Shown piece after piece: positions 25,941 through 34,600 of a DNA stretch of 64,000 nt. Numbering within the stretch: the first letter of the stretch is position 1; each line of letters begins with the position of its first letter. Origin of the DNA: Sipunculus nudus (taxonomy: Eukaryota > Annelida > Sipuncula > Golfingiida > Sipunculidae); the NCBI GenBank assembly GCA_026874595.1, contig JAPPUL010000076.1, positions 124,001-188,000 of the forward strand, read 5' to 3'. The notes beneath the pieces were generated by a model. It had not been told where the DNA came from and did no database searches. It worked only from the letters and a program-made list of their open reading frames with translations. The position numbers and the translations under genes are program-made.

Positions 25941-26828
25941 TTAAGTTGAATATTTTTTTTGAGCAAGAAAAAGCATAACATCCCCAAGATTTAATTGCTT
26001 AACAAGTTTGTCAAAAGCGGCTTTAACGAATTTGTTTTTATTCTTCTCAATAGGTATAGCTCCCCAAGAGAGCTTTTTATGAATAAAGAAACCTTTTTGC
26101 TGTAAAAGATTAGCTAATGTCTTTTTAGAGAATAGAAAAAGGTGTTCTTTAATGGCACTTCTCCAGGATGGACGATATATTTTAGCAAATAGCCCATCGA
26201 CATTAGGAGTAGTAATAATAACAAAACCGCCGGGTATAGTAATTCTATAAATCTCATCAAGTAGGGCACAAGGGTCAGTTACATGTTCTATTAGATGAGA
26301 TAAGTGAACAACATGGAAGAAATTCGACTGAAATGCAGCTTGGTGTAAAGGTGAACAAATGACATTTAGTTTAAAGTTCGAGCGAGCGTAATCAGCCGAA
26401 CGCTTACAGATTTCAACACCAAAAGTAAGCCAGTCTTGCTTTTTTATGTAGTTTAGCAAAAGCCCTGTTGCACAACCGATATCAAGGAATCGTCTTGGGT
26501 GAGCAAATTGCTTAGAAATATGATTAAAATGGATATCTTTTAAAGATAATTGCATAAGCTTGAAGAAGGCGTTTTGGTTTTCGATTTCATATTCGAAGTA
26601 CTCATCATTATATATATCAAAAATTTCTTTTTGTGATGGCTGAGGGTTTTGGTAAACAAACTCACAAGAGCTACATTTAACATAAAAAAAGTCATGGTAA
26701 GAGAAAAACGGCGAGTTTAAAGAAGAGCCACATATTTTACAGTTAATAAAGTTGTTTTCATGTGAAGAGCTTAAGTGTTTTTGAATAGTATTTTGTTGGA
26801 TATCTTGTTCTGATATAATATTCCCCAC
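25941..26828 (-). CDS. Class I SAM-dependent methyltransferase with N-terminal zinc ribbon
   Basis: 295 residues. A zinc-ribbon-like start (C-K-I-C-G near 31 and C-S-S-C-E-F-V-Y-Q-N-P-Q-P near 52) is typical of methyltransferases of the methyltransf_13/23 type found in polysaccharide and lipid gene groups. The SAM fold follows: R-F-L-D-I-G-C-A-T-G-L-L, H-L-S-H-L-I-E-H-V-T-D-P and P-G-G-F-V-I-I-T-T-P-N. The tail resembles sugar- or ubiquinone-type methyltransferases. The substrate is unknown, and no glycosyltransferases are nearby. Confidence 0.8.
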   Translation of the reverse strand: MGNIISEQDIQQNTIQKHLSSSHENNFINCKICGSSLNSPFFSYHDFFYVKCSSCEFVYQNPQPSQKEIFDIYNDEYFEYEIENQNAFFKLMQLSLKDIHFNHISKQFAHPRRFLDIGCATGLLLNYIKKQDWLTFGVEICKRSADYARSNFKLNVICSPLHQAAFQSNFFHVVHLSHLIEHVTDPCALLDEIYRITIPGGFVIITTPNVDGLFAKIYRPSWRSAIKEHLFLFSKKTLANLLQQKGFFIHKKLSWGAIPIEKNKNKFVKAAFDKLVKQLNLGDVMLFLAQKKYST

Positions 26829-27123
26829 GACATTAAACCCTTTTATAAAAAAATAGTGTTACAAAAAGCGTTTTGTTTAAAATAAAGCACATAATTTATA
26901 AACCCTAAAGCAAGCAAAAGACAAATAGAATGAATATAACATAAAAATATTTATGGATGCCTATATGAGCAGTAACGACAAAAATAAAAAAAGCTAAAGT
27001 AATAATAATGCAAGAATAAGATATAGAATTTACTTTGGATATCTACTTTAGATAATGGTTTTAGGATGTCTTATAATGCGTTATCTTTATAAGATGTAGA
27101 ATGGCGGTAGAATTATATAGGGA

Positions 27124-27417
27124 TTATTTTTTATCTGATTGTTTTTTAGGTTCTATATAGTTTTCAATCCAAGAGGGAGAAGTTAAAACATCCCAAGCAA
27201 TAGCAACGCGTTTTCTAATACCATAACCTGGATGTTCTATTTCAAGATAAACAAAAACGCCGATAGAAAATAAGAATAGAAAGACTAAAACTAAGATAGG
27301 GACAATAAGGAAGGTAGTTGTTAATCTTTGTTTTTTTATAGGAAACTCACACTTCCTACAATATTTGTGTTTAACGGTATTAACAAGCCCACATTTTGGA
27401 CAAATAACATGTTGCAT
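27124..27417 (-). CDS. Small zinc-ribbon membrane protein
   Basis: 97 residues. The N-terminus is a zinc ribbon (C-P-K-C-G then C-R-K-C-E), followed by a basic stretch, one membrane helix (about 32-55) and a short outer tail. This zinc-ribbon-plus-helix shape is common and functionally undefined. A 295-base AT-rich stretch without a supported gene separates it from the methyltransferase gene; it holds only a ten-codon frame near 26965. Confidence 0.6.
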   Translation of the reverse strand: MQHVICPKCGLVNTVKHKYCRKCEFPIKKQRLTTTFLIVPILVLVFLFLFSIGVFVYLEIEHPGYGIRKRVAIAWDVLTSPSWIENYIEPKKQSDKK

Positions 27418-27471
27418 AATAAAACGGCAATAAAACTGGTAATGTTAATTATATAATTATCTATAAAACGT

Positions 27472-27510
27472 TTAAGGAAGTAAAGCTAAAAAAGCAAAAT
27501 ACTTCCTTAA
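27472..27510 (-). terminator. Stem-loop downstream of acs
   Basis: An exact 11-bp inverted repeat (TTAAGGAAGTA 27472-27482, TACTTCCTTAA 27500-27510) with a 17-base loop that can form a small inner stem (GCT/AGC). It lies 45 bases past the acs stop. No uninterrupted T run follows on the minus strand, so it may end or protect the mRNA rather than act as a strong intrinsic terminator. Confidence 0.5.
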
Positions 27511-27554
27511 GGATATATAATACAGTAATTAGAAATGTCAAAACTAGTTTTTAA

Positions 27555-29501
27555 CTAATTCTTGCTTGCAGCCTCCTGTATTTTGGTAATGATAGAAGGA
27601 TCTTCGAGAGTAGAAGTATCCTGAGTAATTTCATCTCCTTTAGCAATAGCTCTTAACAATCGCCGCATAACTTTTCCACTACGAGTTTTGGGCAAACCCG
27701 GTACAATAGTAATAGAACCGGCCTTAGCAAAAGCGCCAATGTTTTTGGCAAGTAAAGCATTTATCTCTCCTTGGACCTTAGAAGACTCATCATCATGCCC
27801 AAGCACAACATAAGCAACAATAGCCTCTCCTTTAATACTATCAGGTCTACCAACAACAGCTACCTCAGCAACATTATCATGTTCGCCAATCGCAGACTCA
27901 ATCTCAGCAGTGCCTATCCTATGTCCGCTAACATTAAGTACATCATCCACCCGGCCCGTTATCCATATATATCCATCAGCATCTTTATATGCTCCATCCC
28001 CACTAAAATACACTGCCTTACCATTCTTTTTTGCTTGACTGAAATAATTAGTCTCAAACCGCTTTGGATCTCCCCATATAGTCCTTAGCATCGAAGGCCA
28101 AGGCCTTGTTATGCATAAAAGCCCTTTTTGATTATTTGCCATCGGATTTCCGTCTTTATCTATTATCTCAGCAATTATTCCCGGCAGTGGGAACGTTGCC
28201 GAGCCTGGTTTTGTCGGCGTTGCGCCCGGAAGCGGCGTTATCATATGACCACCTGTTTCTGTTTGCCACCACGTATCTACTATTGCACAACGTCCACCGC
28301 CGATACTTTCATGATACCATAACCAAGCATCCGGATTTATCGGCTCACCCACCGTCCCAAGAATTTTAATCGAACTTAAATCATACTTTTTAGGCTCCTC
28401 GGCTCCTACCTTATGTAATAATCTTATCGCCGTTGGAGCTGTGTAAAATTGGTTTACTTTATACTCCTCAATCATCTTCCACCATCTGCCCGCATCCGGA
28501 TAAGTTGGCACACCTTCGTACATTATTGTAGTCCCGCCGCAAGCTAATGGCCCGTACACTATATACGTGTGGCCTGTAACCCAGCCTATGTCTGCGCTGC
28601 ACCAGTATATGTCCTCTTCCTTTAAATCAAATACCCATTTCATCGTAAGTTGTGCCCATAATATATATCCTGCTTGAGAGTGCTGTACCCCTTTAGGTTT
28701 TCCTGTGCTCCCTGACGTGTATAATAAAAATAGGGGGTCTTCACTGTCCATTGGCTCTATCTCACAACTTTCACTTGCCTCCTCTATGTGTTCATGATAC
28801 CAATAATCTCGTCCCACCTGCATGTTTATTTGTGCCTTGTTGCGCCTTACCACTATCACTTGCTTTATACTTTCGCATCCGCCGTCTAAAGCCTCGTCTG
28901 CTATCGTTTTTAATATGTGTGGAGCTCCTCGCCTGTGTCCGCCATCTGCTGTTATTAATGTAGTTGCTCGGGCATCTTCTATACGATCTCGTAAGCTCTC
29001 TGCAGAAAAACCGCCAAATACTACCGAATGTATTGCTCCTATCCTAGCGCAGGCTAGCATGAAATAGGGGAGTTCCGGTATCATCGGCAAATATAATACC
29101 ACCCGATCGCCCTTCTTTACTCCGAATCTGTCCTTTAATAGCGAGGCTGCTTTGTTTACTCGTTTTGATAATTCTTTGTAGGTTATATTTTGTTTGTCGC
29201 CAGGTTCTCCCTCAAATAATATTGCTGTCTTATCTCCTTTATCTTTTAAATGTCTATCTACGCACTGCTGGCTTATGTTTAACTTCCCGCCTAAAAACCA
29301 TTTGTAAAATGGTGCCTTACTCTCATCAAGTACTTTATCATAAGGCTTTATCCACTTTAGATTCTCTTTTGCATGCTTATCCCAAAAGCCTTCAAGATCC
29401 TCTTTCGCATCATTGTACATCCTGTGATACTCTTCCATGCTCTTTATTAGTGCTCTTGACGATAGCTCCTTATTCGGATTGAATATTTTTACTTCTGACA
29501 T
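27555..29501 (-). CDS. acs: Acetyl-CoA synthetase
   Basis: 648 residues, full length for Acs. Motifs: the AMP-binding loop [33 protein letters not shown] and the acetylation/adenylation lysine in [11 protein letters not shown]. It makes acetyl-CoA from acetate with ATP through acetyl-AMP. GGAGG stands upstream of the ATG. It is the last gene of a minus-strand acetate module with the symporter subunits, DUF294 protein and exonuclease. The gene changes codon regime: the last ~120 codons use ATT, GCT, ACT, whereas the first ~530 use ATA, GTA, AGG. The protein is continuous and normal across the change. Confidence 0.96.
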   Translation of the reverse strand: MSEVKIFNPNKELSSRALIKSMEEYHRMYNDAKEDLEGFWDKHAKENLKWIKPYDKVLDESKAPFYKWFLGGKLNISQQCVDRHLKDKGDKTAILFEGEPGDKQNITYKELSKRVNKAASLLKDRFGVKKGDRVVLYLPMIPELPYFMLACARIGAIHSVVFGGFSAESLRDRIEDARATTLITADGGHRRGAPHILKTIADEALDGGCESIKQVIVVRRNKAQINMQVGRDYWYHEHIEEASESCEIEPMDSEDPLFLLYTSGSTGKPKGVQHSQAGYILWAQLTMKWVFDLKEEDIYWCSADIGWVTGHTYIVYGPLACGGTTIMYEGVPTYPDAGRWWKMIEEYKVNQFYTAPTAIRLLHKVGAEEPKKYDLSSIKILGTVGEPINPDAWLWYHESIGGGRCAIVDTWWQTETGGHMITPLPGATPTKPGSATFPLPGIIAEIIDKDGNPMANNQKGLLCITRPWPSMLRTIWGDPKRFETNYFSQAKKNGKAVYFSGDGAYKDADGYIWITGRVDDVLNVSGHRIGTAEIESAIGEHDNVAEVAVVGRPDSIKGEAIVAYVVLGHDDESSKVQGEINALLAKNIGAFAKAGSITIVPGLPKTRSGKVMRRLLRAIAKGDEITQDTSTLEDPSIITKIQEAASKN

Positions 29502-29612
29502 TGCTTTTTACTCCTCCTTTTATTTAGTTTTGTTTTTTTTTAAAACCTTTCTATATCCTGCCCACCTCATTCCTAATACCATCCCTACAAACCTACATAA
29601 TAAACTCACATA

Positions 29613-30236
29613 TTACACTATCTTACCTCTTTTCCCCTGCAACTTTAAGAATATCATAGCCGCCATTATTGCATCATTTAAAGCATCATGTTTCTCAAGT
29701 ATTGGCAGGTCAAGCTCTTGCATTATTCTGTCAAAACTCCTGTCATCCTCTGCCTCCTCACCACGCATAAGTCCTCTTTTATACTTTAGATACATTTGAG
29801 ACACATCTATAACTTTGTTCGGCAGGCGTATACCTAGTAACTCCTTTACATATTTATTTATTATTGCAACGTCAAACGATATATAATACCCGATTAACGG
29901 ACAGGAGCGTATGTATTCAAGAAATTTATATATCCCCTCTTCTATACTTATCCCTCCTTCTAAATCTATATTCCTTAACCTGTGCACCTTTATACTATCT
30001 CCACCTACATTATCATCCGGCTTTATAAGCACTTCAAACTTCTCACTCTTTAATATCTTATTAGCATTTAGCTTTACTGCTCCTATCGACAGTATCTTGT
30101 CAGCTGCAGGATTAAGTCCTGTTGTCTCTGTATCAAATGATACGTATTCTCCCGATTTTACCGCATCATAAAGAAAACTATAATGTTTATCATGAAGCTG
30201 CCGTTTACCTAGATAATTAGTAAGTCTCCGTAACAA
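29613..30236 (-). CDS. DEDDh 3'-5' exonuclease, DnaQ/PolC-epsilon type
   Basis: 207 residues. The exonuclease motifs are visible: Exo I F-D-T-E-T-T-G-L-N-P near residue 33, Exo II I-G-Y-Y-I-S-F-D-V-A near 120 and Exo III K-H-D-A-L-N-D-A near 185. TTG start with AAGGAAA upstream. Proteins of this kind sit beside DUF294/CBS proteins in acetate loci of many bacteria; the reason is unknown. It follows the DUF294 gene by 45 bases containing a directly repeated AAATAAAGATATCCT-like word. It may act in repair or in turnover of a nucleotide signal; it is too short to be a polymerase fragment. Confidence 0.85.
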   Translation of the reverse strand: MLRRLTNYLGKRQLHDKHYSFLYDAVKSGEYVSFDTETTGLNPAADKILSIGAVKLNANKILKSEKFEVLIKPDDNVGGDSIKVHRLRNIDLEGGISIEEGIYKFLEYIRSCPLIGYYISFDVAIINKYVKELLGIRLPNKVIDVSQMYLKYKRGLMRGEEAEDDRSFDRIMQELDLPILEKHDALNDAIMAAMIFLKLQGKRGKIV

Positions 30237-30281
30237 TTAACATTTTCCTTCTTTAATAAAGATATCCTAAATAAAGATATC

Positions 30282-32132
30282 CTATGATATAAGCTTAAGT
30301 GAGAAATATCCACTTATAAACTTCTTGAACTTATCTACTATCTTAAAAACATCTTTTAGTATGTCGCGTTCTATCTTGCTCAACTTATAGGGGTTTATTA
30401 AATTATCTAGCTCCATTTGCTTACCCTGCTTCTTAAGCCTTATTCTTGCCCTAAGCGTTGTCAAAAAATCAAGTGCTTGTGTTATCTCTTCTGAAAGCTC
30501 AGCGCTCAATACATTAAGCTCTTTTAATTCTTCTATTCTCAAACGCGTGTTCGTCTCTTCTATACCATGTTTTAAGGCAAGACTCCTTACTCCGTGCGTT
30601 ATTGGGAATATCCCTCCTTTCTTTAAATCTAGTTTATCTTTCTTCTCTTCTTTTTTGCTTACGATAAAACCAAAGAAAAACGAAAGTGGAGTTTCAAATT
30701 TTAACATCGCCTGGCTAAAATGCCCCAGTAACACTTTGTCTTCTTTTAGCTTTTCATGGAGCATCTCCTTTAAATCCTCTAGTAAACTACTATCTCCACA
30801 CGCAACTCGTGCGTCGTACAATATCGCCAGGTTTAACATATTCTTTCCCGTCGGGACATTAAGCCACTTACTTATCTCTTCCTTAAACTCTTTAAGGCTT
30901 TTTGACCAATACGGGTTTTTTACCATCACTCCACCAGGACATTCAGGATATCCAAATTCTAAAAGCAATCTTGTAAACTCATTGCATATCTTTTTAAAAT
31001 CCTTACACCTATATCCGTCTTTCAAGATTAATGCATTGTCTTGATCCGTCTTCAATACCTGTTCCTTCCTCCCCTCAGAACCAAGTAATAGTAAACATGA
31101 ATTCTCTATAAGCTCCTTGGGCGCTACAAACGAAAATAACTTCTTGTATAATTTTATATTAAGCTCCCCTAAAACATCTTGTACCTTCGCTATGTTTACT
31201 CCTGTGGCAAGTAGCGACTTTATTAAATACGTCATATCGTCGTTTATTACTTTAAGCTCTTCTATACTAAGCGCCTTTGTTATCCTTGTGTCTATTAAAT
31301 GAGATTTGTGACTAAGGCTTCCAAGTAAATCTATTTGTTCAAGTACGCCTTCTATCTTTCCATTATCCGTTACTACAAGCCGTTTTACAGAATGTTTTAT
31401 CATTAAAAGCATTCCGTTAAATAAAAAATCATCTTTATCTATTGTTATTAAATTATTTGTTGCTATCTCGTTTATCTTACTTGAGTAAGACCTATTTTTT
31501 AGTATGACTTTCTCTCTAAGGTCTGTATCAGTTACAAGGCCATATGGTTGTCCTTCCTTCTCTTTCAAAAGCACGCTTGAGGATTTGTTTTTTGTCATCT
31601 CTAAGACTGCATCGTATATTGTAACTCCTTTATCTACTACTACCGCCTTCCTTATCAGACTGTCTTTTACCTTCTTTAGCATGAACGATGCCATCTCTTT
31701 ATTAATGTCTGCTGTTATCGCTTTTCTAACTCGTTGCGAGAAGTCTTCTATAAAATATTTTTTAAACGCTTTATTGCTTAAAAGTAGTGATTGGAATACA
31801 TTCTGAGGAAAGGCAAAGCATATTGCCTCCTCAAGCACAGTGAAATTGTACTTACACTCCCCATCCATAACTGCTGCTGCTGGAAAGAAATCTCGTTTTA
31901 TTAAAAAATCGACGCTAACTCCACTCTCATCTACTTGTTCCACCTTCCCTTTAAGTATTATATAAAAGTATTTTGGTTTGTTTCCTATCTGAAGGATTAT
32001 TTCGTTTTCTTTAAAGTATAGAATGTCTACTTTTGATATGACTTTGTCAAGCTCTAAAGCCTCTAGATGATTAAAGGGCTCTATCTCACTTAAAAATGAT
32101 TTATAGCCTACTATTTCTATTGTCTCGTTCAT
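30282..32132 (-). CDS. cNMP-binding/CBS/DUF294 nucleotidyltransferase-like protein
   Basis: 616 residues in the known order: a cyclic-nucleotide-binding domain (about 18-130), a CBS pair (about 150-280), a DUF294 nucleotidyltransferase-like domain with L-L-L-G-S-E-G-R-K-E-Q and D-Q-D-N-A-L-I (about 340-370), and DUF294_C. It resembles GlnD/GlnE-type adenylyl- or uridylyl-transferases and is thought to be a signal-transduction protein near acetate uptake genes. The cNMP domain could read cAMP, such as from the CHASE2 cyclase at 54.8 kb; that link is speculation. Between this gene and the symporter lies an exact 13-bp stem-loop. Confidence 0.9.
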   Translation of the reverse strand: MNETIEIVGYKSFLSEIEPFNHLEALELDKVISKVDILYFKENEIILQIGNKPKYFYIILKGKVEQVDESGVSVDFLIKRDFFPAAAVMDGECKYNFTVLEEAICFAFPQNVFQSLLLSNKAFKKYFIEDFSQRVRKAITADINKEMASFMLKKVKDSLIRKAVVVDKGVTIYDAVLEMTKNKSSSVLLKEKEGQPYGLVTDTDLREKVILKNRSYSSKINEIATNNLITIDKDDFLFNGMLLMIKHSVKRLVVTDNGKIEGVLEQIDLLGSLSHKSHLIDTRITKALSIEELKVINDDMTYLIKSLLATGVNIAKVQDVLGELNIKLYKKLFSFVAPKELIENSCLLLLGSEGRKEQVLKTDQDNALILKDGYRCKDFKKICNEFTRLLLEFGYPECPGGVMVKNPYWSKSLKEFKEEISKWLNVPTGKNMLNLAILYDARVACGDSSLLEDLKEMLHEKLKEDKVLLGHFSQAMLKFETPLSFFFGFIVSKKEEKKDKLDLKKGGIFPITHGVRSLALKHGIEETNTRLRIEELKELNVLSAELSEEITQALDFLTTLRARIRLKKQGKQMELDNLINPYKLSKIERDILKDVFKIVDKFKKFISGYFSLKLIS

Positions 32133-32220
32133 GAATCGCTTCCCAATATACTTAGCTTAGCCACTAAAAGCTATAATTTTATTTTAAGCTTAAGTCTTAA
32201 TATAAAAACAAGACAGTTTA

Positions 32221-32255
32221 TAAGGTGCTATCTTTTAGAGACAGATAGCACCTTA
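32221..32255 (-). terminator. Strong stem-loop between the symporter and DUF294 genes
   Basis: TAAGGTGCTATCT (32221-32233) and AGATAGCACCTTA (32243-32255) form a perfect 13-bp stem with a 9-base loop. On the minus strand it follows the symporter stop by 30 bases and a T5 run comes 11 bases later, so it may be a partial terminator or a processing or stability element that lowers expression of downstream genes relative to the symporter. Confidence 0.6.
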
Positions 32256-32285
32256 ATAATTACAGTAGTAATTATTTATTAAAAA

Positions 32286-34052
32286 TTATTTATTAAGCTC
32301 TCGTGGAACTCGTATATTTTCAACTAAATGCTGTATCTCATCAGGCGGTGCACTTGTCATCTTGGACACCACTGTTGCTACTAGAAAGTTTAAAAGCATA
32401 CCTATAGTTCCAATTCCCTCAGGCGATATGCCGAAGAACCAATTCGCTGCGTTATTTGCTCCTGGATTATAAAACTTAAAGTATATAATATACGCTGCTG
32501 TGAATACTATACCCACAATCATCCCAGATACTGCACCTTCTTTGTTCATTCTCTTTGAGAATACTCCCATTATAATCGGTGGAAAGAATGATGAGGCCGC
32601 AAGCCCAAATGCAAACGCTACCACTTGGGCAACAAAGGCAGGCGGATATATTCCAAAAAGCCCTGCAATCGTAACTGCTATCCCGGCTGCAATACGGGCT
32701 GCTCTAAGTTCCCATTTCTCATCAAGATTCCCTTTCATTATAACGTTTTTAAGCAAGTCATGAGCAAGAGAAGTCGATATCACAAGCAAAAGCCCTGCTG
32801 CAGTTGAAAGCGCTGCTGCAAGCCCTCCTGCCGCTACAAGCGCTATAACCCAATTCGGTAAGCCTCCTATCTCAGGATTTGCCAAAACCATTATGTCTCG
32901 ATCTATATATATTTCGTTTGGCGATGATGTTGCTTTGTTGGATACAAGCTGTTCACCATGCTTACCTGATTGCCCTGTGAAGTTCGGTTTTGCAGGACTT
33001 AAGGCTGTACCTTTTCCATATTGAATCTTGCCGTCATTATTTTTGTCCACCCAGGCAATTAACTTTGTTAGTTCCCAATTCTTAAACCAGCTTGGGGCAC
33101 TTTTGTATTCAACATTATGTACTGTATTTATCATGTTTGTGCGTGCAAATGCTGCTACTGCAGGTGCTGTTGTATATAACAATGCGATAAATAGTAAAGC
33201 CCATGCCGCTGACTTCCTTGCATCTGCCACCTTAGGCACTGTGAAAAACCGTATAATAACATGTGGCAAACCTGCAGTCCCAACCATCAACGCAAAGGTA
33301 ATCATAAAGACATCTATCATGCTCTTACCGCCTCGCGCCGTATATTCGGCAAGCCCTAAATCCTTATGTAAAGCATCAAGTTTTGCAAGTAGTGAACCAC
33401 CACCATCTACTAAATCACTTCCAAACCCTATCTGCGGTATGAAACTCCCGGTCATTAGAAATGATAAAAATACTGCAGGTACCAAATAGGCAAATATAAG
33501 TACGCAATATTGTGCAACCTGTGTATATGTAATCCCTTTCATCCCGCCAAGTACTGCATAGAAAAATACTATTGCCATCCCAATCCCAACACCTAGATCT
33601 ATATCTACCTCTAAAAATCGTGAGAATACAACTCCAACTCCCCGCATCTGTCCTGCTACATAAGTAAACGAAACAAATATACCGCATACAGCCGCTACCG
33701 TTCGCGCTAGGTCTGAGTAATATCTACTCCCTATAAAGTCGGGTACTGTGAATTTCCCAAACTTCCTAAGATAGGGCGCAAGTAACATTGCAAGAAGTAC
33801 ATATCCTCCTGTCCAACCCATTAGGTACATAGCACCATCTCGCCCCATAAATGAAATAAGTCCTGCCATCGAAATAAATGACGCTGCAGACATCCAATCC
33901 GCTGCTGTTGCCGCTCCATTTGCGATAGGATGGACTTGTTTTGCAGCAACATAAAAGTCACCCGTAGACCGCGCTCGCGACCATATTGCTATACCTATAT
34001 AGAGGGCAAATGAACCCCCTACAAATATAGCCGTCCATATTTTAATATCCAT
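32286..34052 (-). CDS. Sodium:solute symporter, large subunit (VC_2705-type, ActP-like)
   Basis: 588 residues with about 13 membrane helices. The sequence has the SSS-family features F-Y-V-A-A-K-Q-V near the start, A-A-D-W-M-S-A-A-S-F, and G-L-A-A-A-L-S-T-A-A-G-L-L-L-V-I-S-T in a later helix. A periplasmic-looking insertion around residues 320-375 contains D-K-N-N-D-G-K-I, like an EF-hand calcium loop. The preceding small gene encodes the matching DUF4212 subunit, which puts it in the two-subunit VC_2705 group rather than classical ActP. Acetate or another short organic acid is the expected cargo because acs is in the same run. Confidence 0.88.
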   Translation of the reverse strand: MDIKIWTAIFVGGSFALYIGIAIWSRARSTGDFYVAAKQVHPIANGAATAADWMSAASFISMAGLISFMGRDGAMYLMGWTGGYVLLAMLLAPYLRKFGKFTVPDFIGSRYYSDLARTVAAVCGIFVSFTYVAGQMRGVGVVFSRFLEVDIDLGVGIGMAIVFFYAVLGGMKGITYTQVAQYCVLIFAYLVPAVFLSFLMTGSFIPQIGFGSDLVDGGGSLLAKLDALHKDLGLAEYTARGGKSMIDVFMITFALMVGTAGLPHVIIRFFTVPKVADARKSAAWALLFIALLYTTAPAVAAFARTNMINTVHNVEYKSAPSWFKNWELTKLIAWVDKNNDGKIQYGKGTALSPAKPNFTGQSGKHGEQLVSNKATSSPNEIYIDRDIMVLANPEIGGLPNWVIALVAAGGLAAALSTAAGLLLVISTSLAHDLLKNVIMKGNLDEKWELRAARIAAGIAVTIAGLFGIYPPAFVAQVVAFAFGLAASSFFPPIIMGVFSKRMNKEGAVSGMIVGIVFTAAYIIYFKFYNPGANNAANWFFGISPEGIGTIGMLLNFLVATVVSKMTSAPPDEIQHLVENIRVPRELNK

Positions 34053-34079
34053 TAGAAATCTCCTTTAATAAGTTAATAT

Positions 34080-34340
34080 TTAGTCCTCATGGACATCATA
34101 TTCTCTGTCTAATTTGTTCATTAGGCTCACATAAATAAATATGAGAATTACAAATATTATCTCAGAACCTTGCTGCGCAAACCAAAAGCCTAATTTGAAT
34201 CCCCCTATAACGGGTCCCATAGAATCTAGCCAATCAACTAGAAGTATGCCAAATAAATATGACACGACAAACCATACTGAAAGAAGCATAATTACATAAC
34301 TTATATTCTTCCTCCAATACTCATTAAGATCCTTAGACAT
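34080..34340 (-). CDS. DUF4212 small subunit of a sodium:solute symporter
   Basis: 86 residues from the ATG at 34340, set by GGAGG 6 bases before it (an in-frame ATG four codons earlier lies on the ribosome site itself). The pattern is the TIGR03647 type: E-Y-W-R-K-N near the start, two membrane helices, G-F-W-F-A-Q-Q-G-S-E between them, and a C-terminal M-N-K-L-D-R-E-Y-D-V. It pairs with the large subunit 27 bases downstream. It heads the acetate module; the 34341-34600 spacer upstream is divergent with the aldehyde dehydrogenase gene and AT-rich. Confidence 0.85.
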   Translation of the reverse strand: MSKDLNEYWRKNISYVIMLLSVWFVVSYLFGILLVDWLDSMGPVIGGFKLGFWFAQQGSEIIFVILIFIYVSLMNKLDREYDVHED

Positions 34341-34600
34341 AAGCACCTCCATTACTTTTACTTTTTGTACGTTTTGTTTTTTTAATTGTCTTTAATAATC
34401 TACAATCGATAAACTTAGAAAAAAAGAGCGGGTTATACAAACTATTTTTATTTTTTTAGAGGTTTTAAAGCATTTAAAAGAATATATTTAAAAATATATT
34501 TAAGAAATTGTGAGTATTTTGTAGGAATGCGTTAAGGACTAAGGTTCAAATGAAATACCTGTCTTTAAACTTAAGGAAATGGGAGGTATTATAAATAAAA

